From: an uncultured Colwellia sp.
GTDB taxonomy: Bacteria > Pseudomonadota > Gammaproteobacteria > Enterobacterales > Alteromonadaceae
Direction of reading: 5' to 3'
Length of the DNA: 64,000 nucleotides
Assembly: GCA_913058395.1 (NCBI GenBank)
Contig: CAJXQI010000001.1
Location: forward strand, 124,001 to 188,000
Part shown: positions 38,916 to 48,795 of the stretch, in pieces
How the letters are laid out: each line of letters starts with the position of its first letter
Position numbering within the stretch: position 1 is the first letter of the stretch
Notes under the pieces: model-generated
The model's input: only the letters and a program-made list of their open reading frames with translations
Databases searched by the model: none
Told to the model about the DNA's origin: nothing
Made by a program: the position numbers and the translations under genes

Positions 38916-40325
38916 ATGATTGATAATTCAAAGTGTATTATGAGTTACCCATTACCTAATCTGGATATGACAAAATGGGATACGATAGTTAATTTATTAA
39001 CTGAAATTTTTGCTGTTTCTTGTGGCGTAATAATTCAATACCGACACAACGAATTTAATGTCGTTTCTACTAGCTCTAATAAAGATAATTTTCTTTCTGT
39101 TAACAGTTCATGGTCTTGGGATATTAACTGTTTTTGCCGTAAAACTATTGAAGCGAACGGTGAGTTTTACGTTAAAAATGCAGTGGATGATTTTCAATGG
39201 AACGTTACAAAGTGGGATATAGGCTCATACCTTGGTGTTCCGCTGTATTGGCCCAATGGGAATTTATTCGGTGTTTTGTGTGTAATTCACAAGAAACCAA
39301 CAGATTTTTCTGAAACGCTAAAAAAAGTGTTAAGTCCATTTAGGTTAACTTTAGAATGCAATTTAAAATATGTATTGAATGTTGATAAGTTACTTATTCA
39401 AGATGAAAAAAATGAGCAAAAATTTTTAGCCCAAAAAAAAGACATTATAAACGCTAAGAAAGCGCTTGAATTGCAAGAGAGCATAAATACCGCTGCTTTC
39501 TCGTCATCTATGCTGGCAGTCATTCGAATAAGCCATCACGGAACAATACTGTCAGTTAATAAAGCTACCAATATATTGTTTAATTACAATGCCAATGAAC
39601 TTATAGGGAAAAATATTAGGTTATTAATTGCAGGAGAGCATGATAGTCATTTAAGTAGTTATTTATCATCAAATACTCCAATTACTACTCACAAAGGCTG
39701 GCAAATAGTAGCTCAACAAAAAGAAAGTTCTGTATTCGATGCAATGTTATCTATCTCTGAAATTAATGTTATATCTGAAAAACAGTACGTTGTGTCAATA
39801 ACTGATATTACTGAAAGAGTTAAAAAAGAAGCACTTTTAGAGGAGTTAGCGCTCTACGATCAGCTTACTAAGTGTGCCAACCGAAACCTACTGAATAATA
39901 GAATAAACTTACAAATTAACCATGCTGTTCGAAGTGGTTCTAGCTTTAGTGTTATATATATTGATCTTGATAAATTTAAATTAGTTAATGATTGTTTTGG
40001 GCACCAATGCGGAGATCAAGTGTTGATTTCTATTGGTAAAAGGCTACGCGAAAGTGTTCGAAAAACAGATACTGTCGCTAGAGTAGGAGGGGATGAGTTT
40101 ATAATTTTGCTATCAGAAAAAATAGATAATGCTGATTTCACTAAAAATTTACTAAATGCTATTGAAGCTCCTATCAAAACGTCTACAAAAACGCTTAATA
40201 TTCAAGCTAGCTTAGGCTTGGCTCACTTTTCTGATGATTGCAAAACGGTAAATGAACTTATTAATTTAGCTGACTCTAGAATGTATTCTCATAAGCATAA
40301 GCTTTCAAGCAGTACCATGGTTTAA
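38916..40325 (+). CDS. GAF-PAS-GGDEF diguanylate cyclase
   Basis: Cytoplasmic c-di-GMP synthase of 469 residues with no membrane segment. The GAF domain spans about 20-150 (GSYLGVPLYWPNGNLFGVLCVIHKKP), a short coiled coil follows, the PAS domain spans about 190-300 (SSSMLAVIRISHHGTILSVNKATNILF), and GGDEF about 305-465. The active site GGDEF is at 391-395 and the inhibitory I-site RKTD at 382-385, so it should be an active, product-inhibited cyclase. Its stop overlaps the stop of the convergent LysR gene. Confidence 0.92.
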   Translation: MIDNSKCIMSYPLPNLDMTKWDTIVNLLTEIFAVSCGVIIQYRHNEFNVVSTSSNKDNFLSVNSSWSWDINCFCRKTIEANGEFYVKNAVDDFQWNVTKWDIGSYLGVPLYWPNGNLFGVLCVIHKKPTDFSETLKKVLSPFRLTLECNLKYVLNVDKLLIQDEKNEQKFLAQKKDIINAKKALELQESINTAAFSSSMLAVIRISHHGTILSVNKATNILFNYNANELIGKNIRLLIAGEHDSHLSSYLSSNTPITTHKGWQIVAQQKESSVFDAMLSISEINVISEKQYVVSITDITERVKKEALLEELALYDQLTKCANRNLLNNRINLQINHAVRSGSSFSVIYIDLDKFKLVNDCFGHQCGDQVLISIGKRLRESVRKTDTVARVGGDEFIILLSEKIDNADFTKNLLNAIEAPIKTSTKTLNIQASLGLAHFSDDCKTVNELINLADSRMYSHKHKLSSSTMV

Positions 40326-41224
40326 TTAAAAGCACTGTGCTCAGATAAATGACCGGCAAGTAAGTCAATAAAATTTCTAACTTTTGCTGATGATAGTCGG
40401 TCTTCTCGATGAACAATATTCAGTGGTAATGGGGCAAGTTCAAAAGGCTCTAAAATAAATTTGAGTTTGCCACTAGCAAGCTCGTCCACCACTTGATAGG
40501 AAATGATACGCGTAATACCAAAGCCGGCAACAGCAGCGTTAATAGCGGCTTGATTTGTCGTCACACTCAGTCTTGATTTAATACGCTGTGTGATGGTTTT
40601 ACCATTTTCTACGAACTTCCAATCAGGCGTAAGGCTACCGGCTTGTACCGCTATTAAGGCATGATCTTTTAGCTCGCTATAATGTTGAGGAATATTATTC
40701 TTGGCAAGGTATTCAGGTGAGGCGACGAGTGCTAACCGCACTGAACCTACCCTTTTAGCGCGCATTGAAGAGTCGGTTAATTCGCCTATACGAACACCAA
40801 GGTCGTATCCCTCTTCAAGTAAATTAACAATGCGGTCGAGAAATATAGTCTTAACATCGGTATTAGGATAACGATTTAGGTATTCAATTACCGCGGGTAA
40901 AACAAACTTTTGCCCAAACAGTACCGGAGCCGTGACACTTAAACTGCCTTGTGGCTTGGCATTTACACCTTGTGCCGCTTCATTGGCTAATGTGATGTCA
41001 TTTAGTATGCGCTTTACATCTTCTAAATAACGTAAACCCGCATCAGTAACGCGTACATAACGAGTGGTACGATTAAAAAGCTTTACCGCTAATCTATCTT
41101 CAAGCATAGCGATAGCGCGTGTTACCGTTGGTGGTGACATATTTAACTGACGACTCGCAGCAGCAAAACCTTGCTCTTCTGCAACAGCAACAAAAATACG
41201 CATAAGTTGTATTTGGTCTAACAT
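40322..41224 (-). CDS. LysR-family transcriptional regulator
   Basis: Regulator of 300 residues starting MLDQIQLMRIFVAVAEEQGFAAASRQLNMSPPTVTRAIAMLE; a TTG four codons earlier is possible but less likely. The N-terminal winged helix is followed by a type 2 periplasmic-binding-like effector domain. It is divergent from the AhpD-like gene, with 129 bases between, and probably controls it and the downstream flavin-ferredoxin gene. Confidence 0.9.
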   Translation of the reverse strand: MLDQIQLMRIFVAVAEEQGFAAASRQLNMSPPTVTRAIAMLEDRLAVKLFNRTTRYVRVTDAGLRYLEDVKRILNDITLANEAAQGVNAKPQGSLSVTAPVLFGQKFVLPAVIEYLNRYPNTDVKTIFLDRIVNLLEEGYDLGVRIGELTDSSMRAKRVGSVRLALVASPEYLAKNNIPQHYSELKDHALIAVQAGSLTPDWKFVENGKTITQRIKSRLSVTTNQAAINAAVAGFGITRIISYQVVDELASGKLKFILEPFELAPLPLNIVHREDRLSSAKVRNFIDLLAGHLSEHSAFN

Positions 41225-41353
41225 TGATTGTTCCAAAAGTTGAAATAATTAATTGTATATTTTCTATATTCTTAAATAAAGTGAATTATTGCACACTAGT
41301 TTCATCCTGAAGTAGGGGATCAAAACCACCAATTTATTAAAGAGGAATGAATC

Positions 41354-41899
41354 ATGAGTCGAATTAATTTAGTGTCAACAGAGCAAGCGAATGAGCAACA
41401 GCAAGCACTTTATTCAGCGATTGAACAAAAGCTAGGTGTTGTACCTAATTTTCTTAAAGTATTTGCTAATTCACCAACCGCGTTACAAGCATTTCTTGGT
41501 TTGCATACAATTGCGAGTGAAGGTGCATTAGATGGCAAAACTAAAGAGCGTATTGCCTTAGGTTTAGCCGAACAAAATGCCTGTCAATATTGTGTTTCGG
41601 CACATACCGCCATTGGTAAAAAGGCAGGGTTAACAGGCGATGAAATGCTAGCGAACCGGGCAGGTGATAGCCAAGATGCTAAAGCCAGCGTGGCAGTAAA
41701 ATTTGCTCGCTCACTAGCTGAAAATAGTGGTGAAGTATCAACTGCAGAATTACTAGAAATTCGCAATGTTGGCTTTAATGATGCTGAAATCGTTGAAATT
41801 ATCACCCATGTTGGTATGAATGTTTTAACCAATATTTTAGCCAAGGCAAGTCGTGTTGAAATCGACTTTCCAAAAGTTGAATTAAAACAGGCTTCTTAG
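41354..41899 (+). CDS. Carboxymuconolactone decarboxylase/AhpD-like peroxidase-family protein
   Basis: Protein of 181 residues with the AhpD-type catalytic motif CQYCVSAH (Cys77, Cys80, His84), embedded in ERIALGLAEQNACQYCVSAHTAIGKKAG. Such proteins act as thiol peroxidases or carbonyl/peroxide-handling enzymes. It has GAGGAATGAATC upstream. It lies between the LysR regulator and the fused reductase, suggesting an oxidative or xenobiotic response unit. Confidence 0.88.
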   Translation: MSRINLVSTEQANEQQQALYSAIEQKLGVVPNFLKVFANSPTALQAFLGLHTIASEGALDGKTKERIALGLAEQNACQYCVSAHTAIGKKAGLTGDEMLANRAGDSQDAKASVAVKFARSLAENSGEVSTAELLEIRNVGFNDAEIVEIITHVGMNVLTNILAKASRVEIDFPKVELKQAS

Positions 41900-41965
41900 T
41901 TTGAGTCGTTTGTTTAGCTATTGAGGAGTTTGCTCTTCAATAGCCCATTTAATAAGGAAACTATT

Positions 41966-43561
41966 ATGGCTCATCAATACGCAAAAATTGCTTTTACTGA
42001 AACTGTTAGACAAGTACAACGTGAGCAGAACAGTCGTCAAGGTTATGCCAGTATGGACACTGGCGAAGACCACAACTACTTGTTGTCGGCGATGGAAGCG
42101 GAATTTATTGCTCAACGAGACAGCTTCTACATGGCGAGTGTCAGTGAAACTGACTGGCCGTATGTGCAACATCGAGGTGGGCCGAATGGTTTTTTAAAGG
42201 TTATTGACGCGCAAACTATTGGTTTTGCTGATTATAAAGGTAATCGACAATATGTTAGCACCGGAAATTTTAGAACCAATGACAAAGTTTCGATTATTTT
42301 AATGGACTACCCGAATCGACGACGCTTAAAGATTTTAGGGCATATATCACAAGTTGATGAACAAGATTGGACAACTTTAGCTGCCCTAGAAGATAATCAC
42401 TACCGAGCAAGAGTAGAGCGTGGTTTTGTCATTAAAATATCAGCATTTGATTGGAACTGTCCTCAGCACATTACTCCACGTTACAACGAAGTGGAACTAA
42501 CCGCATTGCTTGATCCACTGCAAGCACAGGTTGAGACATTAAAATCGCAATTGAAATTGCAAATGAGTGCAAATAAAAAAGTCGATAAACTTGAACAATT
42601 AGGTGACGGTGAACTTTCGTTAGTTATCGCAGGAATACGGCAATTAACCCCTGAAATCAGAGCATATGAATTGCGTAGTGTTGATGATAGCCCTTTACCT
42701 GAAATTAGTGCTGGCGCTCATATTCAAGTACCAGTGCAATTGCTAAATGAGCAACTGGTATGGCGAAATTATTCGATAAGTAGTAATCCTAAGCGTACTG
42801 ATTGTTATGAAATAGCGGTAAAAAAAGAACAACAAGGCCAAGGTGGTTCACAAAGTCTTCATCAACAATTTGATATTGGCTTAAGATTAAATTGTCGGAT
42901 GCCAGAAAACTTTTTTCCTTTAGCAAAGAATCGACCACATAGTGTCTTAATCGCAGCAGGTATTGGTATAACGGCAATTAAATCGATGGCATTAGGGTTG
43001 CTTCAGCAGCATGCTTCATTCGAACTGCACTATGCAGGACGTAGCCGTGAACATATGGCATATGCTGACAGGCTAACTCGACAATTGGCTGATAAATTAT
43101 TTCTATACCCTTCAAATGAAGGTAAAAAGCTGATGCTTAAATCATTGATGAGCGAGCAAAAAGCGGAAACACATTTTTATTTCTGTGGTCCAGAAGCAAT
43201 GCTAAGGGAATACCAACAACATGCAAAAGCACTTGGCATAGATAAAGGTCGCCTTCACTTTGAGCAGTTTTCCAGAGAGATTAATCAATCGGCAAACGCT
43301 TGTCAGTTAACCTTAGCTAAATCGAAAATTAGCATTGAAGTAGCAGCAGAACAAACCTTGCTCGATGCAGTATTGGCCGCAGGTGTTGATGCACCTTATA
43401 GTTGTATGACAGGCGAGTGTAAAAGTTGTGTAGTAAATGTTGCTGAAAATAGTGAAATTGAACACTTAGATGAATGTTTAACACCAACAGAACGAGCAAA
43501 TGGTAAAATGTGTTTGTGCGTATCACGACCGAAATCAAATACGTTAACGATAGAACTATAA
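41966..43561 (+). CDS. Flavin split-barrel / FAD-NAD reductase / 2Fe-2S ferredoxin fusion
   Basis: Three-part protein of 531 residues from ATG 41966 (AAGGAAACTATT upstream; earlier in-frame codons are unlikely). Residues 1-200 form a pyridoxamine-phosphate-oxidase-like flavin split barrel (SVSETDWPYVQHRGGPNGFLKVID). About 215-440 is a ferredoxin-reductase module with RNYSISSNP (FAD) and AGIGITAIKSM (NAD(P)). The C-terminus is a plant-type 2Fe-2S ferredoxin with C480, C485, C488 and C518. It likely passes electrons from NAD(P)H through the cluster to or from the flavin barrel. Substrate unknown. Confidence 0.88.
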   Translation: MAHQYAKIAFTETVRQVQREQNSRQGYASMDTGEDHNYLLSAMEAEFIAQRDSFYMASVSETDWPYVQHRGGPNGFLKVIDAQTIGFADYKGNRQYVSTGNFRTNDKVSIILMDYPNRRRLKILGHISQVDEQDWTTLAALEDNHYRARVERGFVIKISAFDWNCPQHITPRYNEVELTALLDPLQAQVETLKSQLKLQMSANKKVDKLEQLGDGELSLVIAGIRQLTPEIRAYELRSVDDSPLPEISAGAHIQVPVQLLNEQLVWRNYSISSNPKRTDCYEIAVKKEQQGQGGSQSLHQQFDIGLRLNCRMPENFFPLAKNRPHSVLIAAGIGITAIKSMALGLLQQHASFELHYAGRSREHMAYADRLTRQLADKLFLYPSNEGKKLMLKSLMSEQKAETHFYFCGPEAMLREYQQHAKALGIDKGRLHFEQFSREINQSANACQLTLAKSKISIEVAAEQTLLDAVLAAGVDAPYSCMTGECKSCVVNVAENSEIEHLDECLTPTERANGKMCLCVSRPKSNTLTIEL

Positions 43562-43574
43562 AGTGATAAGTTGC

Positions 43575-43620
43575 TGATATTAAATGTAGGATTCAAACTT
43601 TATCCTACATTTTAATATCA
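43575..43620. repeat. Long imperfect hairpin after the flavin-ferredoxin gene
   Basis: tgatattaaatgtaggat (18) faces atcctacattttaatatca (19), pairing throughout with one bulged base. It starts 14 bases after the stop. It could end the transcript or protect it; the T tract is inside, not after, the stem. Confidence 0.55.
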
Positions 43621-43801
43621 GAGCTTAACTACACCTGACGGACAGCTTTAAGTTCATAGCTGCCCTTGAGATTGATATAGACATAGTGAGCTTATTAGGT
43701 TATTGAACTTTCAACGACCGCTCGTACTCAATTCTACCATAAGCAACTTTGCGAAAATAACTCACTCTTCAAGGGCTCTATAAAAGAAAAACTGTTAAAA
43801 G

Positions 43802-44230
43802 TTATTGTTCAGGAAGTTCTACAATTCTCCAATAGTGATCAAGTAGTTTAACAAGCTCGTCAAAACCATATTGCAACCTTTCCTTAACAATGTACCCTGC
43901 TATGTTTTTTTCGTATGCTGCAAGTTTATCTTCGTCATCCTTGCTGGTTGTTAATACGAAGACTACACTGTTATTCAAGCCTTCATCTTTACGAATTTCT
44001 GCTAAAAATTCTAGTCCTCCCATTCGTGGCATATTAAGGTCTAGCAGAATCAAGTATGGCTTAGATACTTCACATTTTTTTAAAAGTTCTAATGCAATCA
44101 TGCCATCTTTAGCACGAACAATAGGGTTAACTATTTTAAGTTTTTTAAATGCACGTTCAACACCTTTCGCATCAACATCATCATCCTCCACTAACAAAAT
44201 GGTCGCATGCTTATAACTAGTATCACTCAT
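43802..44230 (-). CDS. Single-domain (Rcp1-like) response regulator
   Basis: Stand-alone receiver of 142 residues with the acidic EDDDVD pocket, phospho-acceptor Asp64 in YLILLDLNMPRMGG, and LTTSKDDEDK. The insert-rich type resembles regulators paired with phytochrome-like or CHASE kinases. It lies 17 bases after the histidine kinase gene and should be its direct partner, with no output domain of its own. Confidence 0.9.
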   Translation of the reverse strand: MSDTSYKHATILLVEDDDVDAKGVERAFKKLKIVNPIVRAKDGMIALELLKKCEVSKPYLILLDLNMPRMGGLEFLAEIRKDEGLNNSVVFVLTTSKDDEDKLAAYEKNIAGYIVKERLQYGFDELVKLLDHYWRIVELPEQ

Positions 44231-44247
44231 TGATTTATTCCAATTTT

Positions 44248-46743
44248 TTATTTAGGCCAAGTAAAAGTAAAACAAGTACCGCTCTTGCCATCAGAAATAA
44301 CCGTTATCTTACAGTTTTGATAATCAAGTAATTTCTTTATGATAGAAAGTCCCATACCACTTCCTTCTACTTCATCTCTAGGTTTTAATGTTTTAAATAG
44401 TTCAAAAATTTGTTTATGGTGTTGCTTGGGAATACCTGAGCCATTATCTTCTACCGAAAACTCGTAAAAAGTGCTGTGTTCAATAGCAGATATGTTAATT
44501 GCTAGCTTACTCTTATTGTTATTATGCTTAATCGAATTTCCAATTAGGTTACGAAAAATAGTTTCCAAAGGTACGAGGTACGTTTTAATTTCAGGAAGAG
44601 AATTATCGCATGTTATTGAAATTTCATTAGATGGATTCTGTAAATCAAATATATTCAGAATAAGCTCTCGTATATTAACAATTTGAACATCACCTATTTT
44701 ACGGCCAATGCGAGAATATGCTAATAAGTCCTCTAATAAACTCTCTAAGCGTGAGGTTCTATTCATTAGTAACGCTAAGTTGTTTTTAGTATCATCATCA
44801 GCAAAGTCAGCAATGTCTTCCTCAATCCAAGATGAAAGTTGCATTATGCCTCTTAAAGGGGCTTTCAAATCATGAGATGCTACATAGGCAAAATCACTGA
44901 GTTCCCGATTGCTCCGCTTCAACTCTTCTGTAATTTGAATATGCTCTGTCATATCAATAATGGTCGCAAGTGTTTTTAAGTCATTGCCACTTTTAAATTG
45001 CGCTAGCCCTATTTCCGCAGGAAATTCATTCTCAGTTTTTGTTAAACCAAAAACTTCCCTGTTAAGCCCCATTTGGCGATTAGAGGGGCTTTTATTAAAG
45101 CTATGACGATGCTGTGGATGTTGCTTTTGATACCGCTTAGGTATCAGCATATCAACTTTATTGCCGATTAATTCTTCACTTCTATAGCCAAAAAGTAATT
45201 CAATTTGTGGGTTTACTGTTTCAATCACACCATCAATATTAGTGATAATCATGCCACAGGGAGCTGATTCAATAATATGCTTAAAATACCTTTCTTGAAT
45301 GATGATTGCCTGAGCTATTTCATCTAATTCTTTTGACATTTTTACATGCTCTGACATATCAATAACCGTTGCGAGTGTTTTTATGTCATCACCACTTTTA
45401 AATTGTGCTAACCCTATCTCCGCAGGAAATTCGTGCTCTGTTTTTGTTAAACCAAAAACCTCTCTGTTAAGTCCCATTTGGCGATTAGAGGGGCTGTTAT
45501 TAAAACTGTCACGATGTTGTGGGTGCTGCTTTTGAAAGCGCTTGGGGAGCAGCATATCAATCTTATTGCCAATTAATTCTTCGCTCTTGTAGCCAAAAAG
45601 CAATTCGGTTTGTGGGTTTACTGTTTCAATCACGCCATCAACATTCGTGATAATCATGCCACAAGGTGCTGATTCTATAATGTGTTTATAATACTTATCT
45701 TTCACAGACAGTCGCTGATTTATTGTATTGGCAAGTGTTACTGCTTCCTTTTGAGAGCGTGCTAGCATAAGAAAAATAAACACCAACATGGCGTCAATAA
45801 CAATACCACCTCCTAGAATAATCAGCGGCTGACTTGAATGTGTAGATGTTTTAAATGAAAGTGCTGTTTGAATATTAAATGTCCACGGTCTACCGTACAT
45901 ATCTATAGTGACAGTTTTCTGAAATAGAGGTTTAGAGTCAAAGTGTTCATTGTCAGGCGTAAGCTCATCATAAAGGTTACTATCGCCATCAAAGATACTA
46001 AATGCCAACTGTCTATTGCTTTGCATAAGTGTCCCTTCCATTAATTTGTGCATAATGAAAGGAGCGTAAACGTGGCCAACAAAATGTGTTTGGCGTTGTT
46101 CAGGTGTTTCAATATTCGAAGAATTATAAAATGGAATATACTTTAAAAACCCTGGTGTTTTTTTAGCATCCTGAACAAGTACTATTGGGGCTGTGATTTG
46201 CGTAGTTGCACTATCTCGCGCTTTTTTAGCTGCGCTGAAACGGTTATATTCAAACGCCATATCTAGTCCAACAGCTTTTTCATTACCTTTAAGCGGCTCT
46301 ATATAGGTAATTGGCCAATACTCTTGCTCATCGTGTTTTGGGTGAACATTAAAGTTAGGTCTGTATTTACGCTGGTGCTCAATAAATTGACTAATATTAT
46401 TATCTGGGACAAAGTAAATTACACCAATGCCATTAATCCCTGGGTAAGTATCGGTAAGGTTTAGCCTTTTAGAAAATACCTTCCAATCGTTTACCTGTGT
46501 TTTTGGGGCAAATGTTTGGATGGCGGCTGCCCCAGCCTTTAATGCAACTTCATAATGCGACATTCGTTCAGAAATTTGGGCAAGTAACTGTTCAGACTGG
46601 ATTTTGAATAACTCAGATCTTTTTTCTTGTATTTGGTTGTCTGATATTTTCCAGGCCGTAATGGTTAGTATAAGGGAAGCCGATATAACGACCCAATGAT
46701 ACCAATGTAGAAAACTATTCGGTTTAGTTACCTTTATAGTCAT
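44248..46743 (-). CDS. CHASE-PAS-PAS sensor histidine kinase
   Basis: Membrane kinase of 831 residues. TM1 is about 14-32, a CHASE sensor domain about 75-290, TM2 about 306-328, two PAS domains (about 350-470 and 485-605), HisKA with His624 in VASHDLKAPLRG, and an HATPase domain ending GSGMGLSIIKKLL. The two PAS domains are nearly identical at DNA level with a 405-base period. AAGGATAAATC precedes the ATG. Genes for a REC-GGDEF-EAL protein upstream and a single receiver downstream are on the same strand. Confidence 0.92.
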   Translation of the reverse strand: MTIKVTKPNSFLHWYHWVVISASLILTITAWKISDNQIQEKRSELFKIQSEQLLAQISERMSHYEVALKAGAAAIQTFAPKTQVNDWKVFSKRLNLTDTYPGINGIGVIYFVPDNNISQFIEHQRKYRPNFNVHPKHDEQEYWPITYIEPLKGNEKAVGLDMAFEYNRFSAAKKARDSATTQITAPIVLVQDAKKTPGFLKYIPFYNSSNIETPEQRQTHFVGHVYAPFIMHKLMEGTLMQSNRQLAFSIFDGDSNLYDELTPDNEHFDSKPLFQKTVTIDMYGRPWTFNIQTALSFKTSTHSSQPLIILGGGIVIDAMLVFIFLMLARSQKEAVTLANTINQRLSVKDKYYKHIIESAPCGMIITNVDGVIETVNPQTELLFGYKSEELIGNKIDMLLPKRFQKQHPQHRDSFNNSPSNRQMGLNREVFGLTKTEHEFPAEIGLAQFKSGDDIKTLATVIDMSEHVKMSKELDEIAQAIIIQERYFKHIIESAPCGMIITNIDGVIETVNPQIELLFGYRSEELIGNKVDMLIPKRYQKQHPQHRHSFNKSPSNRQMGLNREVFGLTKTENEFPAEIGLAQFKSGNDLKTLATIIDMTEHIQITEELKRSNRELSDFAYVASHDLKAPLRGIMQLSSWIEEDIADFADDDTKNNLALLMNRTSRLESLLEDLLAYSRIGRKIGDVQIVNIRELILNIFDLQNPSNEISITCDNSLPEIKTYLVPLETIFRNLIGNSIKHNNNKSKLAINISAIEHSTFYEFSVEDNGSGIPKQHHKQIFELFKTLKPRDEVEGSGMGLSIIKKLLDYQNCKITVISDGKSGTCFTFTWPK

Positions 46744-46782
46744 GATTTATCCTTGAATTATTAAGCAAAAACAATGTGACAT

Positions 46783-48474
46783 TTAAAGGTAAGTTTCTTC
46801 AATATAACGTTGAGATTGAGGACGAGAATAATAGTAACCTTGAGCACGTCCAATATTAAGTTGCTTACAGAGTTCTGCATGTTGTTCTGTTTCAACACCT
46901 TCCGCTATGACACCTAAGCCTAAAATACTAGCCATAGATACCAGTCCTTCGACTAATGCAATACGCTTGATGTCGTGTTTATCGTATGGCATTAAGCTTT
47001 TATCAATCTTTACAATTGAAATCGGGTGATTTCTTAAATGTGCAATTGAAGAGTAACCTGTTCCAAAATCATCAAGCGATAAATGGCAGCCACCTTCTAC
47101 TATATCGGTTAGCACTTGACGGGAAGTAATAGAGTCTTTGAGTAATGCTGTTTCGGTTAATTCTATTTCAATTAAATGTGCGGATACATCGTATTTCGAT
47201 AAACAGTCAGCAAGGGCTTCCACAACGGTAAAATCGCCTAATTGTACGGCCGATATATTAATTGCCATTGTTAAAGGCTTTCTGCGACTTTTATTCCATT
47301 TTGCTAGCGTTGAAATAGCTTCGTCAATCACCCAAAGCCCAATATCAGAAATCTGTTGGGTTTCTTCTGCAATTTCAATAAAATCATCAGGCGAACGAAC
47401 AGCACCAGCAACATTCCAACGTATGAGTGCTTCAAATCCTGTTACGCTCTGATTAATTGGGTCGATAACTGGCTGGTAATACAACTCAAATTGCTGCTGT
47501 TCTATTGCATCTCTTAGCTCTAACTCTACTTGTAGGCGTCGATGGAATTTTTGTTGCATTTCCTCTTCAAAAAAACAAATTCGATTCTTGCCTAATTTTT
47601 TCGCACGATACATAGCAATATCAGCATATTTAAATAATTCTTCACTCGTCTTTCCGTTACATGGGTGAAGTGCTATGCCAATACTCACTGTAGAGTTTAT
47701 TGTGGTGGTTGCTATTTCAATAGGTGTTTGCATTGTGCTAATAATACGTTGTGCCACCAATAGTGCTTGTTCACTGTTTTGCAAATTACTTAAGGTGATT
47801 GCAAACTCGTCTCCACCTAGCCGTGCAAACAATTCATTGCCTCTAAGACACTTTTTTATTTTTGCTACATTCTTCTTCAGTAAAAGATCGCCAACATCAT
47901 GACCAAAGTTATCATTGATTAACTTAAAGTTATCTATATCAAAGAGTAATAGGGCAAGTGTATGGTCATTTCGTCTGTTATTTGTGATAGCTAATTTAAG
48001 TGACTCATCAAAAAAATAACGGTTGGGCAACTTTGTTAAAGAGTCTGTTTCTGCTAATTGCTTAACCTGTTGATATGTTTCAAAAAGCTTTACTTCTAAT
48101 TCATGCCGTGTCGTTGAATGAAGTATCGCCCGTCGTAACTTTTTTTCCGAGATATCAGATTTTATTAAAAAATCTTGAGCACCCGCTTTAATACATTCAA
48201 GTGCAATGCTTTCATCTTCAAATGTGCTCATCATTACAATGGCAGTGCTTGAGCCTTTGGATTCATTCCTAATATCTAGGATCATTTCTATACCATCACG
48301 AGCGGGCATGCTGTAATCAAGCAGAATGATATCAAAGGCATGTTTAGCGTATAATTCTAATCCTTGATCTACGGTAACTGCTTCTTCTATATTGACATTT
48401 AAGTTGCTTTTCTTAAGCGTTCGAGTAATAGCAGTTCTATCTACTTGATCATCATCTACTAATAAAATATCCAT
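46783..48474 (-). CDS. REC-GGDEF-EAL response regulator
   Basis: Phosphorylation-controlled c-di-GMP protein of 563 residues. The receiver is residues 1-120 with Asp53 in DIILLDYSMPARDG; GGDEF is about 145-300 with GGDEF at 220-224; EAL is about 310-560 with GFEALIRW (EAL 348-350). The I-site is RGNE rather than RxxD. Both catalytic motifs are intact, so net activity cannot be read. It is the first gene of the operon with the CHASE kinase and single receiver; a CRP-like palindrome lies about 80-110 bases upstream. Confidence 0.92.
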   Translation of the reverse strand: MDILLVDDDQVDRTAITRTLKKSNLNVNIEEAVTVDQGLELYAKHAFDIILLDYSMPARDGIEMILDIRNESKGSSTAIVMMSTFEDESIALECIKAGAQDFLIKSDISEKKLRRAILHSTTRHELEVKLFETYQQVKQLAETDSLTKLPNRYFFDESLKLAITNNRRNDHTLALLLFDIDNFKLINDNFGHDVGDLLLKKNVAKIKKCLRGNELFARLGGDEFAITLSNLQNSEQALLVAQRIISTMQTPIEIATTTINSTVSIGIALHPCNGKTSEELFKYADIAMYRAKKLGKNRICFFEEEMQQKFHRRLQVELELRDAIEQQQFELYYQPVIDPINQSVTGFEALIRWNVAGAVRSPDDFIEIAEETQQISDIGLWVIDEAISTLAKWNKSRRKPLTMAINISAVQLGDFTVVEALADCLSKYDVSAHLIEIELTETALLKDSITSRQVLTDIVEGGCHLSLDDFGTGYSSIAHLRNHPISIVKIDKSLMPYDKHDIKRIALVEGLVSMASILGLGVIAEGVETEQHAELCKQLNIGRAQGYYYSRPQSQRYIEETYL

Positions 48475-48553
48475 ATTTTTATTTTAATCTCCCTATTTGT
48501 TAAAATTGGACCTTATGAGAGCAACTACTACCAACAAGATTAAGTCCATCGAT

Positions 48554-48585
48554 AACTATAATGTGATGTATGTCACATTATAGTT
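48554..48585. promoter_or_regulatory. Perfect CRP/FNR-type palindrome, TGTGA-N6-TCACA
   Basis: 13-base arms aactataatgtga and tcacattatagtt flank tgtatg. The core TGTGA(48562-48566)-N6-TCACA(48573-48577) equals the E. coli CRP consensus. It is centred about 95 bases upstream of the REC-GGDEF-EAL start on the minus strand, consistent with cAMP-CRP (or Vfr-type) control of that operon. Confidence 0.7.
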
Positions 48586-48795
48586 AAAAAACAAATATGT
48601 ACATTTTTTTTGAATATCTCTTATGGCATTAGGTTACTATCATTAAGAGTTTCGAAATAAACTACCTAACAGATATTCTCTCGATAACTTAATTAGGCTT
48701 AACGATACTTACTGGATAGAAATTTCTTGGGAAGGTGAATTACTGTAACTAGTGAAATGTTGATATTGGTTCTGTAAAATCCACCTTTTGTTATC

